A stretch of 64,000 nucleotides of DNA from Pseudomonas putida. Lineage in GTDB: Bacteria > Pseudomonadota > Gammaproteobacteria > Pseudomonadales > Pseudomonadaceae. The DNA lies in the NCBI RefSeq assembly GCF_002741075.1, contig NZ_CP016634.1:5136501-5200500 (forward strand), written 5' to 3'. The translations under genes and the position numbers were made by a program. Below, one piece after another: positions 1-7,017 of this stretch; position 1 is the first letter of the stretch, and each line of letters opens with the position of its first letter. The notes beneath the pieces were generated by a model. It did no database searches. It saw only the letters and a program-made list of their open reading frames with translations, and was not told the DNA's origin.

Positions 1-18
1 ACTGACCACCGCCTTTTC

Positions 19-107
19 CTGCAGGAACAGGTTTATCCGCGAAGACCGGCACAGGCGGTGCCATGCATCGCGTCGCCTGCTTCGCGGGTAAACCCGCTCC
101 CACAGGG
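19..107. repeat. REP element pair, P. putida type, opposed orientation
   Basis: Two copies of the P. putida REP motif lie in opposite orientation: a reversed copy at about 19-50 and a forward copy at about 80-107 with core CGCGGGTAAACCCGCTCC. They are separated by about 30 bp, the usual layout of a mosaic (BIME-like) unit. No gene is supported in 1-309; apart from the repeats it holds a candidate -10 at 190-195 and the DedA leader. Confidence 0.75.
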
Positions 108-189
108 CAGTGAACTCGTTTCGGTCTCGGTGCAAGGCCACCCGACATCCGCCGCTACAAACTCCACAGGCACATTCCCACCATCGCCG

Positions 190-195
190 TATAAT
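190..195 (+). promoter_or_regulatory. Candidate -10 box for the dedA-mtfA unit
   Basis: A perfect TATAAT sits at 190-195, 115 bp before the DedA start. I see no convincing -35 at the normal distance, so this is a partial promoter match. The leader that follows contains a short hairpin (about 219-238). Confidence 0.4.
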
Positions 196-309
196 GCCCT
201 TCCTGTCATGTGTGAAAATTTACCCGCCCGCAGGTAAAAAAGCCTACGCCCTTGGCACAGTCCGTCATCGTGCGCCCGTAGCTGCGGGTCAAGAACACAG
301 GTGTTGTAC

Positions 310-957
310 ATGGAATTCAACCCGCTGGACCTTATCCTGCATCTCGATGCTTACCTCGATCTGCTGGTCACCAACTACGGCCCCTGGATCTACGCCATTC
401 TCTTCGCGGTGATCTTCTGCGAGACCGGGCTGGTGGTGATGCCCTTCCTGCCGGGCGACTCCTTGCTGTTCATCGCCGGTGCCGTCGCCGCAGGCGGTGG
501 CATGGATCCAGTACTGCTGGCCGGCCTGCTCATGGCCGCGGCGATCCTGGGTGACAGCACCAACTACGTCATCGGCCGGACCACGGGCGAGCGGCTGTTC
601 CGCAACCCCAATTCAAAGATCTTCCGCCGCGACTACCTGCAGCGTACCCACGACTTCTATGAGCGCCACGGCGGCAAGACCGTGACCATGGCGCGCTTCC
701 TGCCGATCCTGCGGACCTTCGCACCTTTCGTCGCAGGTATCGCGCACATGCACTATCCGCGCTTTCTGGCCTTCAGCGTCACAGGCTCGCTGCTGTGGGT
801 CGGCGGCCTGGTGACCCTGGGCTACTTCTTCGGCAACGTCCCGGTCATCAAGCAACACCTGTCGCTGATGGTCGTCGGTATCATCATCCTGTCGCTGGTG
901 CCAATGATCCTGGGCCTGCTGCGTGGCCGCCTGGGCCGCACGGCGAAGGTCCACTGA
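310..957 (+). CDS. DedA family integral membrane protein
   Basis: A 215-residue DedA/SNARE-associated (VTT domain) protein. Family members are inner-membrane transporters or flippases; some handle undecaprenyl phosphate or phospholipids, and they support envelope and proton-motive-force homeostasis. Visible are a first hydrophobic segment with the membrane-embedded acidic residue Glu38, the FLPGD motif around 46-50, the family arginine motif ARFLPILRTFAPF at 128-140 (Arg129, Arg135), and two further hydrophobic segments near 155-175 and 185-204. I took the ATG at 310 rather than the in-frame GTG at 301 because MEFNPLDL is the usual family N terminus. The peptidase gene mtfA follows after 6 bp, so the two are probably cotranscribed. 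The exact substrate cannot be read from sequence. Confidence 0.9.
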   Translation: MEFNPLDLILHLDAYLDLLVTNYGPWIYAILFAVIFCETGLVVMPFLPGDSLLFIAGAVAAGGGMDPVLLAGLLMAAAILGDSTNYVIGRTTGERLFRNPNSKIFRRDYLQRTHDFYERHGGKTVTMARFLPILRTFAPFVAGIAHMHYPRFLAFSVTGSLLWVGGLVTLGYFFGNVPVIKQHLSLMVVGIIILSLVPMILGLLRGRLGRTAKVH

Positions 958-963
958 CCGGTC

Positions 964-1779
964 ATGTGGTCGCTGCGCGCCTGGCGTCGCCGACGTACCC
1001 TGGCCCGATACCCCGTCGATCCACAGTTGTGGCAGGTGGTTCGCGAGCGCCTGCCCCTGCTCGACGGCATCAGTGACCAGGAAGACCGCATCCTGCGCGA
1101 AGCCTGCGTACTGTTCCTGCGCGACAAGCACCTGACCGCCTTGCCCGGCGTGGAACTGAACGACGAACAGCGTCTGTTCCTCGCCGCCCAGGCCCAACTG
1201 CCGCTGCTGCACCTGGGCGACCTGAACTGGTACCAGGGCTTCCACGAGATCATCCTCTACCCCGACGACTTCCTCAGCCCACAACGCCACCGCGATGCCA
1301 GCGGTGTCGAACATACCTGGGATGCCGAGCACAGCGGCGAAGCCTGGCAACAGGGTCCGGTGATCCTGGCCTGGCCCGGAGTGCTGGCCAGCGGCGGCTG
1401 GGAAGCCTACAACCTGGTGATACACGAACTGGCGCATAAGCTCGACATGCTCAATGGCGATGCCAATGGCCTGCCGCCGCTGCACAACGACATGCGCGTG
1501 GAGGCTTGGGCAAGCGCCATGCAACAGGCCTACGACGACATGAACCGGCAACTGGACGCCAACCCGGACGCCGAAACCGCCATCGACCCGTACGCTGCCG
1601 AAAACCCGGCGGAATTCTTCGCCGTCACCAGCGAGTACTTCTTCAGCGCGCCCGACCTGCTGCACCAGGTATATCCACAGGTGTATCAGCAACTGGCGCT
1701 GTTCTATCGCCAGGACCCGCTCGCCCGCCTGGAGCGATTGCAGGCCGAACATCCTCTGTATCGTGAAACCCAGGCCTGA
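964..1779 (+). CDS. mtfA: MtfA-type zinc-dependent peptidase
   Basis: A 271-residue cytosolic protein of the M90/MtfA (YeeI) family. E. coli MtfA binds the glucose repressor Mlc and is a zinc aminopeptidase. The gluzincin motif HELAH is at residues 154-158, followed by KLDMLNG and, further on, the conserved acidic stretch around NPAEFFAVTSEYFF, which carries the third zinc ligand in this family. The basic N terminus (MWSLRAWRRRR) precedes the fold. It begins 6 bp after dedA and ends 92 bp before ppa. No strong Shine-Dalgarno sequence precedes the ATG, consistent with coupling to dedA. The biological substrate in Pseudomonas is not known to me. Confidence 0.88.
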   Translation: MWSLRAWRRRRTLARYPVDPQLWQVVRERLPLLDGISDQEDRILREACVLFLRDKHLTALPGVELNDEQRLFLAAQAQLPLLHLGDLNWYQGFHEIILYPDDFLSPQRHRDASGVEHTWDAEHSGEAWQQGPVILAWPGVLASGGWEAYNLVIHELAHKLDMLNGDANGLPPLHNDMRVEAWASAMQQAYDDMNRQLDANPDAETAIDPYAAENPAEFFAVTSEYFFSAPDLLHQVYPQVYQQLALFYRQDPLARLERLQAEHPLYRETQA

Positions 1780-1827
1780 CGGGGCCGCACATCTGGCGGG
1801 GCGTGGCATGCCCAGTAGGAATGTGCC

Positions 1828-1833
1828 TATAAT
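1828..1833 (+). promoter_or_regulatory. Candidate -10 box for ppa
   Basis: A perfect TATAAT lies 38 bp upstream of the ppa start, directly after the end of mtfA. The -35 region is poor, so the site is supported mainly by the -10 match and its position. Confidence 0.5.
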
Positions 1834-1871
1834 CGCCGCCACTTTTTGGTCAAACACGGGGGCACTGCCCA

Positions 1872-2399
1872 ATGAGCTACAGCAAGATTCCGGCAGGCAA
1901 AGACCTGCCGAACGACATCTACGTCGCCATCGAGATCCCGGCTAACCACGCGCCGATCAAGTACGAGATCGACAAGGACAGCGACACCCTGTTCGTCGAC
2001 CGTTTCATGGCCACCCCGATGTTCTACCCGGCCAACTATGGCTACATCCCGAACACCCTGGCCGACGACGGTGATCCGCTGGACGTGCTGGTCGTGACCC
2101 CGTATCCGGTCGCTCCAGGCTCGGTCATCCGCGCCCGTCCGGTCGGCGTCCTGCACATGGACGACGAGAGCGGTGGCGACGCTAAGGTCCTGGCCGTTCC
2201 TCACGACAAGCTGAGCCAGCTGTACGTCGACGTTAAGGAATACACCGACCTGCCAGCCCTGCTGCTGGAGCAGATCAAGCACTTCTTCGAGAACTACAAG
2301 GATCTGGAGAAAGGCAAGTGGGTCAAGATCAAGGGCTGGGAAGGCGCTGACGCCGCCCGTGCCGAGATCACCAAGTCGGTTGCTGCCTACAAGGGCTAA
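1872..2399 (+). CDS. ppa: Inorganic pyrophosphatase, family I
   Basis: A 175-residue soluble family I pyrophosphatase that hydrolyses pyrophosphate to two phosphates and so pulls biosynthetic reactions such as tRNA charging and nucleic acid synthesis forward. The family signature DGDPLDV is at residues 66-72 and supplies the metal-binding aspartates. The preceding [18 protein letters not shown] block is also typical. Length matches the bacterial hexameric enzyme (about 175). It has its own candidate promoter and is closed by a strong terminator, so it looks monocistronic. Start chosen at the ATG giving [15 protein letters not shown], the usual Pseudomonas N terminus. Confidence 0.97.
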   Translation: MSYSKIPAGKDLPNDIYVAIEIPANHAPIKYEIDKDSDTLFVDRFMATPMFYPANYGYIPNTLADDGDPLDVLVVTPYPVAPGSVIRARPVGVLHMDDESGGDAKVLAVPHDKLSQLYVDVKEYTDLPALLLEQIKHFFENYKDLEKGKWVKIKGWEGADAARAEITKSVAAYKG

Positions 2400-2413
2400 G
2401 ACCGGATTGAAGA

Positions 2414-2441
2414 AAAGCCCTGCTTTGGCAGGGTTTTTTTT
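2414..2441 (+). terminator. Rho-independent terminator after ppa
   Basis: CCCTGC (2418-2423) pairs with GCAGGG (2428-2433) across a TTTG loop and is followed by eight T residues. It lies 15-40 bp after the ppa stop. Confidence 0.9.
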
Positions 2442-2572
2442 GCCTGATTGAAATTCACGGCACGCTGCGCGCGAAAAAACCTACTTAGTCCTAAGCGAAG
2501 CTCGGACAATTGCATTCATTTCCTACAAAACGTATCAACTTCGCGTTCATTCCCGCTCCTGCGCCGACTCGC

Positions 2573-2578
2573 TAGACT
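2573..2578 (+). promoter_or_regulatory. Candidate -10 giving a leaderless repressor mRNA
   Basis: TAGACT at 2573-2578 ends 7 bp before the repressor ATG, which would put transcription start at or next to the start codon. No Shine-Dalgarno sequence precedes the ATG. A small inverted repeat (CTTAG, TC, CTAAG; 2484-2495) further upstream could be an operator. Confidence 0.4.
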
Positions 2579-2585
2579 CGGCCCC

Positions 2586-3263
2586 ATGAATACTTCCGGC
2601 GACCGCCTAAGGGCCCTCCTCCAGGAGTGCCATCTGACCCCTTCCGACTTTGCCACCCACCGCGGTGTCACGCCTCAACATGTCAACAATTGGTTCAGGC
2701 GTGGCGTGCCCTTGGCCCGTCTGGACGATATCGCCGAACTGTTCTGCGTGCATCGGCGCTGGCTGCGCACGGGCGAAGGGCCCAAGCATGTCAATCCGCT
2801 TGCGAGCCAATACCCCTCGCACCTCAACATGACGCAGCCGGCCAATCATGAAGGGAGCTTTACCCGGCTACCGGTCCATGTGCTGCGCAACGGAAACCTC
2901 CAGCCCGACGAAGGCAAGTACCTGTCATTTTCAGAACAGATGCTGCAAACGCTGGGGGTTGCTCTGGAGGATGCCGCCTGTATTCCGATGCCCATGACCG
3001 GCATCGCCTCGATCATCCCCACGGAGGCCACCCTGGTCATCGACCGCAGCCTGACGTGGGTCGTGGATGGCGAAACCTACGTGCTGGCGCACAACGGCCG
3101 GCTGAGGGTTCATCGGCTGAGCCGAGATCGACTGGACAACCTTTACCTGCACGGCCACGAACCCACTGAACGCTATACCCCAAGGCAGCGCCAGGCCCAA
3201 GGCATGCAGATCCTCGGCTGGGTGTTCCATTGGTCCTGCTTCAGCCTGCGTCGCCCTTGTTGA
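2586..3263 (+). CDS. XRE-family repressor with S24/LexA-like C-terminal domain
   Basis: A 225-residue regulator. Residues 5-60 form a helix-turn-helix domain with recognition helix around TPQHVNNWFRRG. Residues 95-212 resemble the S24 peptidase (LexA/cI) fold. The serine aligned with the catalytic Ser is Ser142 in GIASIIPT, but the position of the general-base lysine in the VKRL block is His176 (RVHRLSR), so self-cleavage is doubtful. The frame is open from 2448, but I chose the ATG at 2586 because the HTH starts there and a -10-like TAGACT lies just 7 bp upstream, suggesting a leaderless transcript. No phage genes surround it. Targets are unknown; autoregulation is likely by analogy with cI-like proteins. 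Confidence 0.8.
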   Translation: MNTSGDRLRALLQECHLTPSDFATHRGVTPQHVNNWFRRGVPLARLDDIAELFCVHRRWLRTGEGPKHVNPLASQYPSHLNMTQPANHEGSFTRLPVHVLRNGNLQPDEGKYLSFSEQMLQTLGVALEDAACIPMPMTGIASIIPTEATLVIDRSLTWVVDGETYVLAHNGRLRVHRLSRDRLDNLYLHGHEPTERYTPRQRQAQGMQILGWVFHWSCFSLRRPC

Positions 3264-3281
3264 AACACCCGGTGCCACTTT

Positions 3282-3491
3282 TTGCTGGGCAACCCGCCCT
3301 GGCCCTAGTATGCTACGCCGCACATTCTGCCCCGGCCGGCGCAAGCCGCGATCCAGAGGGCCTGGCGACGCCTCACACAGCCGTCCGCCATCTCTTTCAG
3401 GCCTTCATGGCCATCCCGTTTAAGGCGGTTGCGGCTTACCAAAAATTAGCCAAGACTGTCCCCGAGAAGCCGGCCACAAGCCGGCTTTTTT
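3282..3491 (+). ncRNA. Candidate small RNA or long 3' UTR downstream of the repressor gene
   Basis: A promoter-like pair, TTGCTG (3282-3287) and TAGTAT (3306-3311) with an 18-bp spacer, precedes about 175 bp with no supported reading frame, and the stretch ends in a strong terminator at 3466-3491. The predicted transcript would run from roughly 3318 to 3491. I recognise no known RNA family in it. The simpler alternative is that this is the 3' untranslated region of the repressor gene. Confidence 0.3.
3466..3491 (+). terminator. Rho-independent terminator between repressor and rtcB
   Basis: AAGCCGGC (3467-3474) pairs with GCCGGCTT (3480-3487) around a CACAA loop and is followed by a run of T residues. 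It faces rtcB, which ends at 3531 on the other strand. Confidence 0.85.
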
Positions 3492-3530
3492 ATTGTCCAA
3501 AATTATTAGCTGAACCCGCGCCTACAAGGC

Positions 3531-4736
3531 TCAGCCTTTGACGCACACCACCTGGCGTAAGGTGTGTACCACTTCCACCAGCTCTCGCTGGGCGTGCATC
3601 ACCGCATCGATGTCCTTGTACGCCATCGGGATCTCATCGATCACGTCCTTGTCCTTGCGACACTCCACATGCGCCGTGGCCCGCCGCTGATCCTCGACAG
3701 TGAAGCGACTCTTAGCCTTGGTGCGGCTCATTACCCGGCCAGCGCCATGGCTGCAGGAGCAGAACGATTCTTCATTGCCCAGACCACGCACGATGAAACT
3801 CTTGGCGCCCATGGAGCCAGGGATGATGCCCAACTGGCCTTTTTGCGCCGACACCGCGCCTTTGCGGGTGACCAGCACCTCACGGCCGAAGTGCTGCTCA
3901 CGCTGGACGTAGTTGTGGTGGCAATTGACCGCCTCGAGATTCGCCTCGAACGGCTTGCCCAGGGCCCTGCGCGTGGCCGCGATCACCGCCTGCATCATCA
4001 GCTCGCGGTTGTGCCGGGCGAAGTCCTGGGCCCACTCGACTGCCTCCACGTAGTCGGCAAAGTGCCGGCTGCCTTCTTCGAAGTAGGCCAGGTCCTTGTC
4101 GGGCAGGTTCGCCAGGTGCTGACGCATGTCGGCCTGGGCCAGCTCGATAAACAGGTTGCCGATGGCGTTGCCCACGCCGCGCGAGCCACTGTGCAGCATG
4201 AACCACACGCGGTCGGCCTCATCGAGGCAAACCTCGATGAAATGGTTGCCGCCACCCAGGGTGCCCAGGTGGTGGCGGTTGTTGGTCTTCTCCAGACGCG
4301 GGTACTTGTCGGTGATCGCCTTGAAGCGCGCGGCCAGGCCACGCCATGCCCGGTCGGCGTGCGCTGGCACGTCATCCCAGGCGCCTTGGTCGCGGCGACC
4401 GAAAGTCTTGCCATGGGGCACGGCTTTTTCGATGGCGCTGCGCAGGCCGTGCAGGTTGTCCGGCAGGTCGCGGGCGTGCAGCGAGGTGCGCGCGGCGATC
4501 ATGCCGCAGCCGATGTCCACACCCACTGCGGCCGGGATGATCGCCCCGACGGAGGGGATGACGCTGCCGATGGTCGAGCCCTTGCCCAGGTGCACGTCCG
4601 GCATCACCGCCAGGTGCTTGAAGATGAACGGCATCCGCGCGGTGTTCATCAGTTGCTTGCGGGCGTCGTCCTCCACCGGCACGCCATCGGTCCAGAGCTT
4701 GATCGGCTTGCCGCCGGCGACGTCGAGAATGTCCAT
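3531..4736 (-). CDS. rtcB: RtcB RNA ligase
   Basis: A 401-residue RtcB-family ligase, which joins RNA 2',3'-cyclic phosphate or 3'-phosphate ends to 5'-OH ends using GTP and manganese. Visible hallmarks are MPDVHLGKG (45-53), the metal-binding VDIGCGM block (Asp74, Cys77), the NCHHNY block, and SHGAGR, whose histidine (His330) carries the GMP adduct in characterised members. I placed the start at the third in-frame ATG (MDILDVAGG) because a TGAGG Shine-Dalgarno sequence lies 9 bp before it; two earlier ATGs at 4769 and 4760 lack one. No rtcA cyclase or rtcR sigma-54 activator is adjacent, unlike the E. coli rtc operon. A role in RNA repair is inferred from family. Confidence 0.93.
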   Translation of the reverse strand: MDILDVAGGKPIKLWTDGVPVEDDARKQLMNTARMPFIFKHLAVMPDVHLGKGSTIGSVIPSVGAIIPAAVGVDIGCGMIAARTSLHARDLPDNLHGLRSAIEKAVPHGKTFGRRDQGAWDDVPAHADRAWRGLAARFKAITDKYPRLEKTNNRHHLGTLGGGNHFIEVCLDEADRVWFMLHSGSRGVGNAIGNLFIELAQADMRQHLANLPDKDLAYFEEGSRHFADYVEAVEWAQDFARHNRELMMQAVIAATRRALGKPFEANLEAVNCHHNYVQREQHFGREVLVTRKGAVSAQKGQLGIIPGSMGAKSFIVRGLGNEESFCSCSHGAGRVMSRTKAKSRFTVEDQRRATAHVECRKDKDVIDEIPMAYKDIDAVMHAQRELVEVVHTLRQVVCVKG

Positions 4737-4798
4737 GATGTACTGCCTCACAAAATCCATGCTGGCCATGATACCGCCGAAGGTCGTACACCGTCGGC

Positions 4799-4829
4799 TT
4801 GCCAGCGAGGTGGCACAGTGGGGTATGCT
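4799..4829 (+). promoter_or_regulatory. Candidate promoter of the FMN riboswitch-ribB transcript
   Basis: TTGCCA (4799-4804) and TATGCT (4824-4829) with a rather long 19-bp spacer. The predicted start, about 4836, coincides with the first paired bases of the riboswitch. Confidence 0.4.
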
Positions 4830-4836
4830 TGCCGGG

Positions 4837-4968
4837 TCTTCAGGGCGGGGTGAAAGTCCCCACCGGCGGTAAATCGAAAGATGAGCCCGCGAGCGCTTCG
4901 GCCATGCCGGAGGTCAGCAGACCTGGTGAGATTCCAGGGCCGACGGTCATAGTCCGGATGAAAGAAGG
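4837..4968 (+). ncRNA. FMN riboswitch (RFN element)
   Basis: The leader before ribB carries the RFN consensus blocks in order: CAGGGCGGGGTGAAAGTCCC near 4841, the CACCGGCGGTAA block, AGCCCGCGAGCG, GTCAGCAGACCTGGTGAGA, and the closing GTCCGGATGAAAGAAG near 4952-4967. CTTC at the start and GAAG at the end form the base of the P1 stem. In proteobacteria FMN binding turns down expression of the downstream ribB. A GC hairpin (4975-4982 with 4991-4998) followed by TTTTGTT lies between it and ribB and may be part of the expression platform. Confidence 0.96.
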
Positions 4969-5052
4969 CGTCAGGCGGGAGCCATCGGGTGCTCCTGCGC
5001 GCGCGTTTTGTTCGCCCCGAGACGTTCATCGATCATTTACGAGGAGCGTTTC

Positions 5053-5703
5053 ATGTCCACCACGCATCACCCCAAGTTCACCAATGTCACCGCTGCCATC
5101 GCCGCCTTCCAGGCCGGGCGCCCTGTGCTGCTGCTCGACGATGACGACCGCGAGGACGAAGCAGACATCATCGCCGCCGCCGAGAACATCTCACTGCAGA
5201 CCATGGCCATGATGATCCGCGATTGCAGCGGCATCGTCTGCCTGTGCCTGGACGAAGCCACCGTCGACGCTCTGCAGTTGGCGCCAATGGTGCAGAACAA
5301 CCAGGCTCGCCACGGCACCGGCTTCACCGTCAGCATCGAGGCGGCAGAAGGCGTCAGCACCGGCGTGTCGGCCCAGGACCGCATCACCACCATCGAAGCC
5401 GCGCTGCGCTCCACCGCCGAGCAGCGCCATATCGTCAGCCCCGGGCATGTGTTCCCGTTGCGCGCGCGCAATGGCGGCGTTCTGACTCGCCGTGGCCACA
5501 CTGAAGGCTCGGTGGACCTGGCACGCCTGGCCGGCCTGCGCCCAGCGGCGGTGCTGTGCGAGCTGATGAACCCCGACTGCAGCATGGCCCGAGGTGAGCA
5601 GGTGACCGTCTATGCCCGCCAGTACAACCTGCCGGTGCTGACCATCGAGGAACTGGCGCGCTATCGCGAGGCGATGGCCGAGCGTGAAGCCGTGCCGGCC
5701 TGA
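5053..5703 (+). CDS. ribB: 3,4-dihydroxy-2-butanone 4-phosphate synthase (stand-alone RibB)
   Basis: A 216-residue RibB that converts ribulose 5-phosphate to formate and 3,4-dihydroxy-2-butanone 4-phosphate, the four-carbon precursor of riboflavin. Recognisable blocks are DDDDREDEADIIAAAE, RHGTGFTVSIEAAEG, VSPGHVFPLRA and RRGHTEGSVDLARLAGL. The start is fixed by an ACGAGGAG Shine-Dalgarno sequence ending 7 bp before the ATG at 5053; the frame is open from 5008. It stands directly behind the FMN riboswitch, so it is the flavin-regulated copy. A second, constitutively placed DHBP synthase domain lies in ribBX at 20134-21225. The gene appears monocistronic. Confidence 0.96.
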   Translation: MSTTHHPKFTNVTAAIAAFQAGRPVLLLDDDDREDEADIIAAAENISLQTMAMMIRDCSGIVCLCLDEATVDALQLAPMVQNNQARHGTGFTVSIEAAEGVSTGVSAQDRITTIEAALRSTAEQRHIVSPGHVFPLRARNGGVLTRRGHTEGSVDLARLAGLRPAAVLCELMNPDCSMARGEQVTVYARQYNLPVLTIEELARYREAMAEREAVPA

Positions 5704-5743
5704 GGCAAAGGGCTGCGGAGCGAAAGGCTCGCTCGGCAGCGCT

Positions 5744-5783
5744 TTCTTCGCGGGTAAGCCCGCTAGCGGGCTTATCGAGCCCG
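5744..5783. repeat. REP-like element with 20-bp perfect palindrome
   Basis: TTCGCGGGTAAGCCCGC begins a REP-type sequence, and 5755-5774 is a perfect 20-bp palindrome centred on CTAG. It lies between the convergent ends of ribB and the SGNH lipoprotein gene and could fold in either transcript. Confidence 0.6.
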
Positions 5784-5819
5784 CAGCCGGTGACAGCTAC
5801 CGCAATCAGGCCGCTGCTG

Positions 5820-7016
5820 TCAGCGCAGCTGCAGCGGCCCTTTCAAGAATTGATACAACCCCGCCGCACTTTTGCGATACCCCTCGGCAGTCAGGTGCAC
5901 CAGATCCGGACGAGCCAGCCCACTCGCCTGCCAGGCCGCAATCGAGCAGGGCCCGCCCATGTATCCCTGCCAGTCCCAGAACAGTGCCTTGTGCTTCTGC
6001 GCGGCCTGCCGCTGGATACGTATCACCGCCGCCAACGGCTGTGGCTGGCGCGCCGCACAGGTACGCGCCTTGCGCTGCTTGATCGAGTCGGGTGGGCCTA
6101 CCAGCAGGATCGCCGCACGCGGCAAAGCCTGGCGCAGGCCAGCGAGGGTCGCGTCCAGCTGCGATTGGTAGAGGCTCAGGTCCAGGGTGTCGTCGAACGC
6201 TTCATTGGTGCCGTAGGCGAGAATCACCAGGTCCGGTCGCAAGGTTTTGAGGCTTTCCTGCCAGCCTGGCTGCCACTTGCTCACCACCTCCAGCCGAGCA
6301 CCGTTGATGCCTAGGGACGAATAGGTCACGCCGGTGTTCTTCTGGCCCTGGATGTACCAACCACCGAGCACCACGCCCTGACTGCCCTCCACACCGAGCC
6401 GCACAGGCAAGCTCAGGTTGGTGAATGCCGGGCTGAAGCGCCACTGGCCGTTGCTGGCCGGCAGCATGCGCCGCTGGCTGCCATTGGCCACCAAGGTGCT
6501 GTTGCCTGATGCCTGGTACAACGCCGAGATCCGGTAGCGCTGCGCATCGGGGTCGCGGGCCTGAAGCATCACGCTGGCGTTTTCCACTGTCGGCCGCGAC
6601 AGGTACCCACCCAGAGGAAACTGGCTACTCTGCTGATTGCGCGCCGACACCAGTTCCCACTGCTGCCGCTCACTGGCGATGATCACCCGGTCGTTTCTGA
6701 TGCCCGGCACCGATGACGCCGGCACCAGGCCAATACCCCCATCACCATAGCGCTGCTGCAACAAGCGGCGCAGCTCGCCACTGAACAGATCGGCGGCAGT
6801 ATGCGAATCGCCCAGCTGGACGATGGAGACCCCGGCCCTATTGGCACCGCGCAATTTGCTCGCCAGCAACGAGAGGTTGCCGTCCTGACGCGTAGCCTGC
6901 GCGGGCGCCACCCTGGCGAAGGGCTGTGCCTGCGCAACAACTCCCGCACCGTTGCTGCAGCCTGGCAGGGCGCCGATCAGCAGGGCCAGGCCCAGCAAGT
7001 GATGCCATTGGCGCAT
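5820..7016 (-). CDS. SGNH/GDSL-type lipoprotein, likely O-acetyl transfer or esterase
   Basis: A 398-residue protein with a lipoprotein signal (ALPGC, lipidated Cys20), so it is probably membrane-anchored in the periplasm. The SGNH hydrolase blocks are present: GDSHTA with nucleophile Ser71, AYGTNEAF around 265-272 (block III), and DLVHLT with Asp371 and His374. The region between about 80 and 240 is an inserted beta-rich domain that I cannot name. It is the last gene of a three-gene unit, 1 bp after the second SGNH gene and downstream of an MBOAT acyltransferase. By analogy with AlgI/AlgJ/AlgX and PatA/PatB it probably moves or removes acetyl groups on an envelope polymer. The substrate is unknown. 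Confidence 0.8.
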   Translation of the reverse strand: MRQWHHLLGLALLIGALPGCSNGAGVVAQAQPFARVAPAQATRQDGNLSLLASKLRGANRAGVSIVQLGDSHTAADLFSGELRRLLQQRYGDGGIGLVPASSVPGIRNDRVIIASERQQWELVSARNQQSSQFPLGGYLSRPTVENASVMLQARDPDAQRYRISALYQASGNSTLVANGSQRRMLPASNGQWRFSPAFTNLSLPVRLGVEGSQGVVLGGWYIQGQKNTGVTYSSLGINGARLEVVSKWQPGWQESLKTLRPDLVILAYGTNEAFDDTLDLSLYQSQLDATLAGLRQALPRAAILLVGPPDSIKQRKARTCAARQPQPLAAVIRIQRQAAQKHKALFWDWQGYMGGPCSIAAWQASGLARPDLVHLTAEGYRKSAAGLYQFLKGPLQLR

Positions 7017-7017
7017 C

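Noticed and set aside
2586..3263. Prophage remnant suggested by the cI-like repressor
   Set aside because: Neighbours are ppa and rtcB; no integrase, structural or lysis genes and no attachment repeats are visible.
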